Below are positions 18,525 through 33,238 of a DNA stretch of 64,000 nt, piece by piece. The position numbers were made by a program, and so were the translations under genes. Location: the NCBI GenBank assembly GCA_963995525.1, contig OZ023210.1:2910073-2974072 (forward strand), in the 5' to 3' direction. Position 1 is the first letter of the stretch, and every line of letters begins with the position of its first letter. Source of the DNA: Escarpia spicata (Eukaryota > Annelida > Polychaeta > Sabellida > Siboglinidae). Below the pieces are notes generated by a model that saw nothing but the letters and a program-made list of their open reading frames with translations, did no database searches and had not been told where the DNA came from.

Positions 18525-21260
18525 TGGGGTAACACCACATTCACATTTTACGTAGGCTGCCATTATAACGTTTCCTTCATTTCCTGCAAAATTTGTCTTA
18601 CGATTTTCTTACAAATTTCACAGCATATTTAACCTTCATTGACACAAGTGCTGTGGAAGACTCGTGAAATTCTCATACCTAATTTTTCCAACAAATCCAA
18701 CCAAACCTGACAACCCTAAATTTCGCCCCAATCTGGTAACGGATTTTGTCATCAGAATGCCATTAGTTGAATTTTATGGTGAGCTTCGTCAGGGCAATCG
18801 ACACAGAAGCCCCACCCCCCCACAGGCGCAAGAAGGTGCATGCTGTAAAATAGCCACTGTGCTAAACGCGAGCGACTAACGTACGTATACTTATTGCTAC
18901 CTCGTGAAAGATCTAATAAGATTTAACAAGATTGCCACCCAGATAATTAACTCTAGGTGGCAGGTGGACAAGGAAGCCCTTTGGCTTATCGAGAGTCCGA
19001 CCCTTTTATCTATGTGTATCCCGCCCGTCTGAGGTATGTGTCGATTTTATTTTTAAACATTCACGCTACTAGCACCCACACAATCAGCAGGTAATCTGTT
19101 CAATTCATTTACAATCCTTTGTGAAAATGAAAACTTTCTTATATCCAATCTACTCTGCTCCTTTGCTAATGTAAGTTCATGTCCTCTAGCCCTTCTATCT
19201 TTCTTAACTGAGAAAAAAATATTTCTATCAATATTTTCATAACCCTTCAATATTTTAAACACTTCTATCTGATCTCCTCTCAATCTCCTGGTGTCTAGTG
19301 TTGTTAAACCGCATTTTTAGGCGTATTTCGTAACTAAGATCCCTTAGTTTTGGTATCATTTTAGTTGCTCTCCTCTGCACTTTTTCTAGCATATCCATGT
19401 CCTTCCTGCGATATGGCATCCACGCTTGAATACGATATTCTAAATGAGGCCTAACTATTGTTTTGTACAGCGGTATTATTAGCTCTTTTTCCTTATACCT
19501 TATGTTTCGCCTAATTAATCCAAGGATTTGAATTCCCTTTGAAGCTGCAATTTTGCACTGCTCTTAAACCTTCCTATCAGCACTAATGGTTAACCCTAAG
19601 TCCTTTTCTTTTACAGTAGTACTTAGTACAGTACCCCCCATTGTATAGTCTACCTCTTCGTTCCTTTGTGGAGGCATTTACATTTCCCAAAATTGAACAG
19701 CATTTGCCACTTTTCAGACCATTTGATCAACCTGTCAAGATCATCTTGTAAATGCTGTCTATCTCCATCACTTTTAATCCTTCTAAACACTTTTGTATCA
19801 TCCGCAAATTTCAACACCTTGCTTGTTATTTCATCATCCAAATCGTTGATATATATTAAGAATAATATAGGTCCTAATACTGATCTCTGTGGTATCCCAC
19901 TCAATACCGATTTCCAGTTTGAAGCCTCCCCATCAACTACTACACGTTGTCTTCTGTCAATCAGCATTTGTTCTATCCAGTTTATTATACCATTTCCTAT
20001 GCCATGGGCCTTTTGTTTAAGTAGTAATCTTTTATGTGGTACTTTGTCGAAAGCTTTTTAAAAATCTAAGTAGACGATATCTACTGGTGATCCTTCATCT
20101 ACCCACTTAGTGATGTCTTCCAAAAAACATAACATATTTGTTAAGCATGACCTCGCTTTAAAAAAACCATGTTGAGATGGGTTTATCAAGTTTTGTTTAA
20201 CAAGAAAATCCACCATGTGATCTTTAATTAGTCTTTCTAATAATTTACAAATCACTGATGTTAAACTCACTGGTCTATAGTTCTCTGACTTGTTTCTCGA
20301 ACCTTTTTTTGAATAACGGTATAATGTTTGCTTCTTTCCATTCTAAAGGAACCACCCCCTCTTCTAATGACAAGTTGAAAACTGTTGCTAGCGGTATGCT
20401 AATTTGTTCTACAATTTCCAATAGTAGTTTGGGTGGAATACCATCCACTCCAGGTGATTTATTACCCTTCATAGCCCTTATTTTCTTAGCTACCATTTCC
20501 GGGGTTACAATTAATTGTCCTAAATAGTTTGAATCTGCCCCCTTGAACTTAGCCTCTGGTACTGGCAGTGAACTAATATCTTCCCTGGTAAACACTGAAC
20601 TAAAGTACTCATTCAGATCTTCTGCCATTAAGAATCCCTCTGATATTATATTTCCAGCACTATCTTCTAGAGGACCGACTTTATCTTGAACTTTCTGTTT
20701 GCTTCGAACGTACGCATAAAAATTCTTGCTGCCATGTTTTATATTACTAGCTAATTGTTGTTCATAGCTTCTCTTTGAATTTCTACTTTCAGCTGTAGCT
20801 TGGTTAAGTGCTTCTTTATAACTGTTGTAGTCTTCGTCATTTCCAGTACATCTACATGACTTCCACATCATTTGTTTATACTTATTTTTTTCTAAAGGCT
20901 TCTTTCGATAAGTGTTTCTTTTTGGACCGTTTTCCTTGTTTTTGAAGGGCACACATTTATCGACTATGCACTTAATTTCACTTTTTAATATATTCCAGCA
21001 TTCTGCTGCCGTCTTATTTTTCATTGTCTTATTCCAGTCTATCTTTGCTAAATATTTCCTCATGTCCTTTACCTTCCTTTGTGGAAATTTCTCCTATACT
21101 GCCTTTTACTATTCCTTTCTGGTTGCAGTAGTACATTCAGTATTCACTGGACTAACATGTGCCATGTTAAAGTGCTCGAAAAAAATTCACACATCACAGC
21201 AAAACGGTATTGTCTTTCGGTGGCTAATGGCGGACGAATCCTTAAGGTGGTCTTACCCCA
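18525..21260. mobile_element. Second copy of the TGGGGTAA MITE, split by a CR1
   Basis: The left part is 18525-18917 and the right part 21122-21260. Together they align end to end with 16281-16732. The interruption is exactly between GATCTAAT and GCAGTAGTAC of the intact copy. The left part also carries about 85 bp (18750-18835) absent from the intact copy and derived from an RT coding sequence. Terminal bases are TGGGGTAACACCAC and GGTGGTCTTACCCCA. Confidence 0.85.
18918..21121 (-). mobile_element. CR1-type LINE, 5'-truncated, with broken reverse transcriptase
   Basis: On the minus strand the order is: residues just after the endonuclease (RKYLAKIDWNK), MKGNKSPGVDGIPPKLLLEI, the palm region (SPVDIVYLDFQKAF), SGIPQRSVLGPILFLIYIND, the FADDTKVF catalytic box, and the C-terminal RRLRGDQIEVFKILKGYENI. 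It has several frameshifts and stops, so it is inactive. The 3' end carries ATTTAACAAG-type short repeats in place of poly(A), as CR1 elements do. It starts after the endonuclease domain and is inserted in a MITE. Confidence 0.9.
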
Positions 21261-21578
21261 TGGCGCCACATTCAGTTAATTCAGTTGTAAGGATGAATAT
21301 CTGGTTCTACACAGTGGTAGATATTTGTGTACGAACACAGTCTTTGTGCAGTAATTGCAATGGGGCTGAATGCCAGAATGCTTCCCACAAAATCGATATG
21401 ATGTTCCATTGAACAGATCTACAAGGGGGTAAGATGTAACACATTTTGAGCAGTCCTAAAGACTCGATATAAGAACTTACCTTTCCTTTTTATTGACACA
21501 ACAATTAAAACACAATCAAGTTGACATTTTATAGATTTTATTAGTACTGTCTGTTTCGTTTTTTTTATATACAGCTGA

Positions 21579-21579
<1 letters not shown>

Positions 21580-21647
<68 letters not shown>

Positions 21648-21655
21648 TTCGTGTG
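21580..21655. repeat. (GT)n/(GTGC)n microsatellite
   Basis: A GTGTGT run turns into GTGC GTGC units and back to GTGT. Dinucleotide-to-tetranucleotide change only. Confidence 0.9.
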
Positions 21656-21999
21656 TGTATGATATGTATTCACACAATTGGGGAAACATATTAAAACTAC
21701 TGGTTAACACAGGCGATTCTCTGGAGACCCCTCTGGGCTTATTGTGAAGGTTTCTATATGCACCTGCCTGTGTGACCAAGTGGACAATGCACCTAAATAT
21801 AAATATGTTTGTCGCAGGCTTGAATCCCACATTATGATATGTTTTTGCATTTTTATTTCTGGGCCGTAATTTTTAATATTGAAGAATTTCTATTATATAT
21901 ACCTTTTTTAATTGTGCCGTATCCTAGATCTCTTCTCAGCCGCATGCTAGTGTCTCTTTCTGTCAGCACATCCAATACATCTGTATACAGTCTGATGCC

Positions 22000-22485
22000 A
22001 AGCAGTGTGATTTTCGGCCTCTGCCTCCTAGACTTCAGAGCTGATGTTGCAGGCCTTCAGGTTGCGCTTATAGACGTCCTTGAATCTGAGGGCTGGGCGT
22101 CCCACTCGTTTCGCTCAGTAGCGAGTTGTCCATAGAGTATAACTTTTGGCAAGTGGCCATCCTCCATGCCAGGCCCAGCGAGCGGAGTCATTTCTGGCTC
22201 AGCAGTGAGGAAATGCTGGGGATCCTAGCACGGTCCACTATGTCGCTGCAAGGGACACGGTCCTACCAAGTGATACTGAAGATGCGATTGAGGCACCGCA
22301 TATGGCTTAAGGTGTTGAGTCGGCACTGCTGGCACATGTAGGTGGTCCACGATTCGCTGCAGTAGAGGAAGGTGCTCAGCACACATGCCTGGTAGATTTT
22401 CATCTTGGTGTTCTGAGTGAGCGTTTTCCCATACTCTTTTGGTCAGCTTGACCATAGTGACTGCGGCTATTGAACTTGTTAACAT
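22000..22485 (-). pseudogene. Non-LTR reverse transcriptase C-terminal fragment, decayed
   Basis: In shifting minus-strand frames one reads MKIYQACVLSTFLY, ESWTTY, RLNTL, RCLNRIFSITW and IPSISSLL, the familiar C-terminal region of non-LTR retrotransposon polyproteins (usually Q..CVLSTLLYG.E.WT). Several stops and frame changes are present. A matching shorter fragment lies inverted at 28725-28860, as part of the large inverted repeat. Confidence 0.7.
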
Positions 22486-23329
22486 ACAAAATAAATTATC
22501 AATAGCAAATCCTTTTAGCTGAAATGGTTCATCGCCAGCTAGAATGCGTTATACCTTATTAAAGAAAAGGTTACGTCACATATCTAGCGTTCGTGCGTGA
22601 TTGCGTATGGTTGAGGTTATCTGTCAGGCAGGGCCAAACTTGTTCTTGAAACAAGTCTTTGGTCTTCAAGCAAAATAACTTCTTTCTAAATTATATCTTA
22701 ATAGCGTACCTTCGATTTGGACACGATCAATATCAAGTTGTTTTATTTTGCAGTCGCCCATCCGTCGATCGGACATGTAATCTCAATTAAGAGTCTGACG
22801 GTCTACGTTAACTATCTACGTACTCTGCTCGTATCTTGCAGTACCTCTTTGGAGAATCCAGGCCTGTTAAAATGTTGAGCTGATGCCATTAGCCCTGTGC
22901 ATAGGTAGCGAGACACCCTCCGCTAAAACAAAGAGTCCGCTTCAGGGGATTAAAAATGTGAACATTCCCCCTTCTACAGTTGTCATGCCCGGCAGAATGT
23001 AATGGTTAGAGTTAACAATTACGATGTTATGAATATACAGTGTACAAAATATTGCTATGTCATAATGCATAAATCGTCAATAAACACTTTCATATTTTAT
23101 GACGTAAATGTGCTTTCATCCTTAGCAGTTTACAGGAAACGCAATATATTATGGCCATGCACATTGCACACACAGAAGTACATTCTAGTCCGTTCTTTCC
23201 GCAATTACTGTACATCACAACGGATTGTAGTTTGCTTTACCAAAGCCAACAGCTCACTCGGTCGCCTGTTGATATGTATACGAATGACAGAATCACTCGC
23301 TGCGTTTGTTAACAAAGATACAAGTATAC

Positions 23330-23720
23330 AAGGCTGTCGTCGCCACTACCCTTTTGTATGGGGCAGAGACGTGGTTCTTTTACAGAAAGCATGTGCAACT
23401 GCTTGAACGATTCCACCAGCGATGTCGGCGCTCCATCACGGAACTGCACTGGTAAGAATATATGTCTCCAACAAAGCGGTCCTGGAAAAGGCAAACCTCC
23501 GGACCATCGAAACCATATTGATGCTCAGACAGCTCCGCTGGATAGGCCACGTCTCGTGCATGGATGATATCAGAATGCCATTAGTTGTATTTTATGGTCA
23601 ATCGACATAGAAGCCCCCCACCTACAGGCGTTAGAAGGAAAAGCTGAAGCGGCAACTCACCGTGAGAGCTGCCCAGGACTTTGAGCACACAGGAAGAGAA
23701 CCAGACGGGGAGAAGTGTAG
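23330..23720 (+). pseudogene. Non-LTR reverse transcriptase C-terminal fragment
   Basis: The plus-strand reading NKAVLEKANLRTIETILMLR QLRWIGHVSCMDD and then MPLVVFYG matches the conserved tail (RQLRWIGHVsRMdd.R.Pk.v.YGEL) of an RT-encoding element. It is broken by stops and indels. The 85-bp segment at 18750-18835 encodes the same MPLVEFYGELRQGNRHR piece. Confidence 0.7.
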
Positions 23721-23929
23721 GCGTAGGAAAGATTCTGCGTCTTAGGTACCTTCAGGCCAAGTAAGCCTTTGCCCAACCTGATCCAGAGCCTGCAAATCAA
23801 GGATATGTCTCTGCAACCACCAGTATGCTTCCGCCCCCCCCCCCCCTCGGGACGCGGGGATCTTCCCACTGATCTTCACAAGCAAACAATCTGCCCCACA
23901 CAACGGATGACCGACAGCAAAAAGGCTGG

Positions 23930-24412
23930 TGCTGCTGGGAGGTCAGTCATCTTTGGAACATGTTGCCGATGTAGGTTCTGGTATTATCAAGGAAATCGCG
24001 TGCGTCTCTATGGCGAACCATAAAGTCGTGACACCCGTCCTTTCCAGCTTCGTGTGTCCTGCGGTTGAAGTTATGCTGAATGCCATTTGCTTCCGCATAA
24101 TCACATGCGACCCGCTTCAGTTGCAACAAAGTGAGACCAAACAGCATTCTCTCCTTGCGTTTAATACGCGCAACGAGTTCCGACTTCATCGCTGGTGAAA
24201 ATACACGTCGGAATCTGCCCAGACCCTTTTCTGCCGCAACCGCAGTCTCCCTCGTTCTTGCATCTTCGCTGCAAGATGGAGCGAGGAACCTCAAACTGCT
24301 TAGCAGCACGCTTGAGCCCCATTACTTTCCCGCGCACAGCGTCGATAGCCAACAACATGTTGACAACATTCCATGTTTGCTGGTTCGTTTTTCGTTTGTA
24401 CGCATCCATGAA
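23930..24412 (-). pseudogene. Pogo/Tigger-like transposase N-terminal relic
   Basis: The minus-strand frame starts MDAYKRKTNQQTWN, then AIDAVRGKVMGLKRAAKQFE VPRSILQRR (a Psq/CENPB-type helix-turn-helix). After a frame change it reads GLGRFRRVFSPAMKSELVAR and AGKDGCHDFMVRH, as in Tc1/pogo superfamily transposases. The catalytic DDE core is absent. It lies in the extra 2 kb of the left arm of the inverted repeat. Confidence 0.7.
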
Positions 24413-24419
24413 GGATTAC

Positions 24420-24990
24420 GTATCTCTTAAGGAATCAGTTCAAAATGATTGCGCTGACTTGATTAATGCATTGTAATAATTAATTAATTAACACAAATTT
24501 GTGATATAACTTATATGATCAAATATACATATCGACATAAGAAGAAGAAATTGGTACGCCAGGGGTAAAATATAAAGCGAATACAGAGGTTATTAGGACT
24601 GGATACTGCGCTTCATAAAACAAACCTTCTAATACATAAAAAAAACTTGTATGAAAGCTACGTTCATGGTGTTTTCGTTTGTTATTACTGGAGTCTTCTA
24701 TGTCTGATGACATATGAGATTGTTGGTATATTCGGCAGTAATTTCATTTAATATTTATTGAATGTTGGTTGAAACATATATTTTAAAGCAAACAAATCAA
24801 AACAAGTCATTAGTGAAAATCAAGTCATGCGTGCAATTCACAAAGGTGGAAATTGTATGAAATGGCATAATAAAACGAAAAAAAAACATGTTTGGAAAGG
24901 AATAAATACGAAGTTATAAATTTACAAATAATAATGTTCGTGGACATATAATCCGTTCGTGTTTTGGGCCGGTTGACATGTACGACCCCA
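24420..24990. other. Spacer without recognised features
   Basis: Unique AT-rich sequence; nothing coding or repetitive was seen. Confidence 0.5.
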
Positions 24991-25599
24991 CAAAGAATCT
25001 GTAACACTACAAGCATGATATATTATGTAACACTGGCGGAACTGTTTCGTGCAAGCGGTTGCATGGGCTATTGTTATGTCAGCGCCAGACGCGCGTAAAG
25101 TAGCTGGAACTACACCCAGTCGCAGTTTGCTAGGGATCATGGACGTGTCCACAAAGATATACGTACAGTTTTCTCGGCTCCGTATTACGAGTATCAATAT
25201 ACACGGCCTGGTGAGTTTTTTCTGTTTGTATGTTATATATCTTAGTGAAATTATTTGTTGTTGCCCATGACGAGTGTAGGAGTGTTGTGTCGTATAATGT
25301 TAAACTGTGTTTACAGACAACTTACATATCTAGTACGCATCTTAACTAATTATTGTGATGTATAGGCATGTCGTGTGCATACGTTTGACTTTAGATAATG
25401 TGATAGTTACTAGTTAAAAGAAGTACTTAGCTAAAACAAGTTTCTCCGACTCTGCCTGTACACGTTCAGACAAGTGTCATTAGGGTGACTGGATATTGCA
25501 TGCGATTTAACCACGTCTAATATTAGAACTGCCGAAGCAACTCAGCAATGTAGCGTTGGTTGCTATACTACAGTGTTGCGATGTTGTAGTCGCAAACTA

Positions 25600-27480
<1,881 letters not shown>

Positions 27481-28860
27481 GAAAAACATACATAATTTGT
27501 ATAGAGAGAGATAGGGGCATGAATACAAACAGTCAGCGTGCTACTTGCGACTACAACATAATCAAGCAACCAACGCTGCATTACCAAGTTGCGTCGGCTG
27601 TTCTAATATTATACGTGTTAAACCGCATGCAATAATCAGTCACCCTATAGATACTTGTCTGAAATTGTACAGGCAAGGAATCGTAGAAACATGTTTTAGC
27701 TAAGTTCTTCTTTTAACTAACAACTATCACATTATCTAAAGTCAACCGTATGCACACGATGTACCTACACACCACAATAATTATTTAAAATGCATGTCTG
27801 TAAACACAATTTAACATTATACGACACAACACTCATACAATCGTCATACCATAGCTGCCATGCCCGAAAAGACGGGAAATGGGGCAACAAAAAGCAACTT
27901 AAGTTTCGCATGATTCGAATAATATCACTATTATGCAGCTGTATATAACATATAGACATGAAAAAATAACTCACCAGGCCGTGAATATTGATACTCGTAA
28001 TACGGAGCCGAAAGAACTGTACGTATAACTTTGTGGATACGTCCATGATCCCTAGCAAACTGCGACTGGGTGTGGCTCGAGCTACATTACCCGCGTCTGG
28101 CGCATGACATAACAATAGCCTATGCGACCGCTTGCACGAAACACTTCCACCAGGGTTACATAATATAGTATACTTGTTGTGTTACAGATTCTATCGGAAA
28201 ACGGGGGAAGGTTCACTTTCTGTGGACCCTTTGTTTTAGCGAAGTGTGTCTCACTACCTGTGCACTGTTCTAATGGCATATCAGCTCAACATTTTAACAG
28301 GCCTGAAGTATCCACACTGGCACCGCAAGATATGAGCATAGTAAGTCGATAGTTGATGTAGACCGTCAGAATCTTAATTAAGATTACATGTCCGACGACT
28401 GGGAACTGCAAAATAAAGCAATTTGATATTGATCGTGTATCCAAGTGGAAGGTATGCTATTAAGATATAGTTTAGAAAGAAGTTATTTTGTTTTAAGACG
28501 ACCATGAAATGTGATTATGTTTCAAAAACCAGTTTGGCCCTGCCTGACAGATATATATAACCTCAATTATACGCACGCAATCACGCTGGATATGTTACAT
28601 AACCTTTACTTTAATAAGGTATAACGCATATATTCTAGCTGGTGATGAACCATTTCTGCTAAAAGGATTTGGCGTTGATAATTAATTTGTATGTTAACAA
28701 GTTCAACAGTCGCAGTCACTATGGTTAAGCTGAACAAAAGCGTATGGGAAAACAATTTAAGATGCTCACTGAGAACACAAGTATGACAGTCTACCATGCC
28801 TGTGTGCTGAGCACCCTCCTCTACGGCCGCGAATCGTACGTGGACCGCCTACGTGCGCCT

Positions 28861-29850
28861 AGTGCCACACTGTTTGCTGTAGTTTAATACTATTGCCAGC
28901 AAACAAAATTTGTACGTAACACAAAACATAAAATTAAACCCATTTTGGTAACATTTATATCATTTATGTAACTAACACATGACATATTAGTCTATTCTGG
29001 ATCATTTAATGATGGACATTCATTTTCTTTAACAAAATTGTTAAGTGGGGTTTTGGCTCATAGTTCACAATGAGCATCAGCAAGAAGCATCTCATGTTGG
29101 AATGGCATTTCACGTATGATGGAATAAATGCTCTGAGCCTGACATTATTATATATATAGGCCCTTGCCTTATTGACTGGCTGACTTGATCCCGTATATTT
29201 TGTAGTTACTAAAGTCTGATGATCGTAATGCATGATAGCTCATTCAAATGGTAATCCTTTTATGGTATATTATCAGGCATTAAGAATGTCATCATCATCT
29301 TTGGTTGACTGGGGCCGGAGCATGGATGAGCTGTTTACAAATGGATCCATTGTACATTAGGGACGGGAGCTCTGTCTCTTTAATATCAAGGTATTCACAG
29401 ATCAGCTTAGTGTATGTTTTTATTTGTTGCCTCTTTTTTTCTAGCTATGAGTGGGTATCCATCAGATGAATCTTAACACTGGTTCTTCTTTGTGGTGATA
29501 GGAATGTCCAGCTAGCTGGATGCTTCTCAGGTGAATTGTGTTGATCAGTTTGTTTACATGTGACAACATTCCAATAAAGTTAGCCTTTCTCCATTACTTG
29601 TTGATGTAGTATTCACTAGGTGTCAGCACTATTGCAATGAAGATTGTTTTAGCATTCTGTGAAATGATAAAACCAGAATACAGTACAGTACTTATACATG
29701 TACATGTCGATTAATTCATATTGGGGCAAAATATTTAATTGTGTGAGCAATCTGTTGATTATTTAAATGACAAATACTGTCAAATTTACTATTATTTGAT
29801 TCCCTAAAATGTGATATTGCTGGCATGTAATGATTATGTCTTCTTTGTTT
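28861..29850. other. Spacer upstream of the MRM1-like gene
   Basis: No repeat or homology recognised. A 5' UTR exon and promoter of the downstream gene probably lie here, because the first coding exon begins after an acceptor (TTTGTTTCAG at 29844-29853). I cannot place them. Confidence 0.45.
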
Positions 29851-29853
29851 CAG

Positions 29854-30516
29854 GTGAAATACTTAAGGGAAAACATGAATTATACAATACGTAGAAGTGT
29901 TCTTTCCAGTTTAATCACACGTAAGGATCAAAATGAACTTGGCTGTCAGACTGTATTATTTGTTCAAAGGATTCTTATATCCTCTTCAAGTGAAAGTCAG
30001 TGTGACAGTGATCATGACATCGATGATGGCCAGTTTGATTTGAATCCATCACAACACGCCACAAACAGGATTACAAAACACATCATGCCAAAGAAAATGC
30101 TAACAGATTTCAATAACGCATTTCGAGGCAAAGTATACAGACACAATGAAAACACACAAAGCGATAATCTTTACATGAGCAGTCAGCGTGACTTTGAGAG
30201 TTATCGGAACGGAAGGATCCGCTCAGATCACAAGACCTTCAGACAACGTGGAGAAAATGTGGAATTATATCGGGGTTATGGAGGTTCTCAAAGGTATAAA
30301 CCACGTAGACATGATAGAGAGGATACATGGAGATCTGACAGGATAGAACAACATGGTGTGACGGGAAAAAGACGAGAGTCTAAGTGTCATCAGAGAATTG
30401 TTAGAGTCTACCGGTCGGTTGGAGCCACAAAGTCAACCTCAGGAAAACCTATGACAGGAAGACGGGAATTGGTACAAGTATGGGCTGGCTGGTCCGGAAA
30501 CGAAACGACGTGCAAT
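29854..30516 (+). CDS. Probable first coding exon of MRM1-like gene
   Basis: The acceptor TTTGTTTCAG precedes the exon. The first good start is ATG at 29875, giving MNYTIRRSVLSSLITRK, a plausible mitochondrial presequence. A polar, Arg/Ser/Asp-rich linker follows (YRNGRIRSDHKTFRQRG), with no domain I recognise, to a strong GTGAGT donor after ETTCN. Linkage to the exon at 33239 is inferred from order and the mitochondrial leader. The phases do not match directly (0 against 2), so a small exon is missing or another donor is used. The start of CDS would be 29875. Confidence 0.5.
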
Positions 30517-30638
30517 GTGAGTAGACATACTTTTTTGAGAGTCCATAAATTATTTATTTTTCTTAGAAAATGTTATGTTATAATTGATTAGTATTGTCTA
30601 AGTGTCATTTTGTGACGTTCTTGTCACGGTTATGTATA

Positions 30639-30674
<36 letters not shown>

Positions 30675-30990
30675 TGAAATGCCACATTGGTTCTTCTCCA
30701 CCTTAGCATATTTTTTTATTAGTGAATTATTTCTTGTTTCTAAAAATGCAAAAAACAAACAAAATTAAATACTTTCACACCTCCTTTTCCTTAATTTGGT
30801 GAATTGTACTATACTGTCCAAACCATTGTGATCTATCAGATATGATTAATTACAGAATACCAGTTAATATTCAGGCCACTCAACTTTATAGAAGAGTACC
30901 TGGTTATACACACTTATGGAAATCACAATAAAGGAATGAAAATAAATGTAACAGCATTTCTATCAACAAAAAACTTCTGCCCAGAGACTA

Positions 30991-32997
30991 CCACTAATGC
31001 TGGGCGTACACTGCTAAACTTTTATTGCCATTCATCTGTTTGATCAACTAAAAGCTGATCAGTCGTGCAATGTATGACGGTCAGCAACTCAACAAAACTT
31101 GAGTTGCATGTAGATTTGACTTGTACAACAGTTGTTGAACCGATTCATCATACGAAAATTGAATCGCACCAACAAAAGTTGCATAATGTACAACAGTGTA
31201 ACATGAGACTCAAGAACCGCCAGGTGAAACGGCCTTGCTAATAAATATCCGGGTTCTGAGATATATCGGAAGGGAAGTAGTTATACACAATTAAAGAATT
31301 TTCCAAATTTATTGGCCCATCTTCCAAACAACAAAACAAAATACAGTGATTCTTCAAGGAAGACTCGTCAGCCTCCCTAACCTGTTATCATACAAAGTCT
31401 TACGTACATACATCTCTATCATAACATTTCATGGGTACACAAGGATTGACCAGTTCTTCAATCCTATATTATTTCATCAAAAGATTCTATAACATATTTG
31501 CCATATAGGCTTAACAGTTTAACACGCTACAGCTGTCTGCATGGCACTCACAATGTAGAGATGTGAGAACATAATGTTTATAATGAACGATACCACATTC
31601 CGTCAACACCGTTAACTTGATAATAATTTGTCCCTCAGTAGTCGAGCGAAGTAGTTCTCACTCGGTTAATTGGGAATTCCCTCTTCGGGTGTGAATTCAC
31701 CATTGTCGCGTAACCCGTCTACTCTCGCACTGTTGTTACACGAGGTGTTACTCGGCGTCTACCGCCCTCGAGTACACTTTGTCAGACTTCACCCCGCCCC
31801 GACACTACAATAAATGATAACTATAATAATAAAATATTCTTATTCCTTGGTGTGTAAACTACACCCTTCATGTCATATGTTTTTCTACCGACATCCTAGT
31901 ACTTACACACAAACATATGTAACCTAATGTTTGTCATAGACATATACATATCCGGACTCAATATCCTATTAGTAATAACAACCCCACCACCTTATATATT
32001 CTAAGTCCTAACAAACTATACACCAATAACCATTATCTGTGACACTGTAATACAACCTATGTTCACTTCTTCTTACTATCTAACGTTCACATAACAGAGC
32101 GATGATTCACCACCCCGCCTAAATCTCGAGATGCCAGTATCATTGCGCTGACCATATTCCTTTATTATTGACCACACCTTTTGACACAATTATAACAATG
32201 TAAAAACCAGATGTTTAAGCCAATACCTCTAATCTAACATTCACACTGATTCACTCATAATATATATATATTCCACATACCTCCGGTATTTCTTCTACTC
32301 TATATATGCATGGAGAAATTCAACGTCAAAGCCACCACTGGGTATAGACTTCATGTTTGCCAACTGCACCGTAATGGTTTCTCTCCTCAGAAGAGACCAG
32401 ATTACATTTCATTGCTCTGTCGGGTTCTGGATTCGTCTGTACTATTCTGCCTTCAAATCTCAGTGCCTCCACCCTAAACTTAGCATCAGTCATGTGACCT
32501 CTGCTGATGCTGACGCCATTGTAACAATTTCAACACCATCCAATAGGTGATAATCAGTAAAAAATCTTCATTATAACGACATCCCTATATACCTTAATGT
32601 TATCCCATTTAAACTTACGTCCGTATCATCATATCTATTCATATGGAACGGCCAATCATGTTATAAATATTACACGTTGTATTCGACAATCCTCCCTGTC
32701 TACCCTAACTATAATTATATTTGCCCGGTTCTTTAAAATCTGACCTTAGGTCACCACTCCAGTTCCTTCACAGTATTGCATAACCACTGGATAGCCATCA
32801 ATGGCCTACAGGGCAACCCTATAATACCAGTCAGCCAACCATAGCTTTACATTGTAACCCTAAATGCAGTCTTTCACAGATGCTACCAACCTATGTTAAG
32901 TTCTTAAAATCACAATCTTGACAGATACGTCATAGTTTCTTATTGATCAAATAGACGACACCCAACAAAAGTTTAGCAGTGTATGCCCAGCATTAGG
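30991..32997. mobile_element. 2-kb TIR element in the MRM1-like intron
   Basis: The left end has ATGCTGGGCGTACACTGCTA AACTTTT and the right end is its inverted form (AAAAGTTTAGCAGTGTATGC CCAGCAT). TA flanks both ends, so a TA target duplication is possible. No transposase frame is seen inside. It is a non-autonomous DNA transposon, or one that has picked up other sequence. Confidence 0.65.
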
Positions 32998-33238
32998 TTT
33001 ACAAATGTTACTCTTTATTTTACAAATATGCCGCTAATGTGAGAGCCACCCACTGATAAAGTTAATGTGAAGTATTTGGATGTGGAATGTTGTTAATTAC
33101 AATTGAAATATAACAAAACCAAACATTTTAAATATATCTTAATTATAAATTCAGACCCTCGTCATGTGCTATTCTTTAGTTTTAACTTTAAAGCCCACTT
33201 GCATATTACTAATGAGTATTCTGACCGAATGATTTCAG

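Noticed and set aside
30491..30492. Alternative donor TG|GTCCGG for the MRM1-like exon
   Set aside because: It would fix the phase but is a poor donor beside GTGAGT at 30517; kept only as a possibility.
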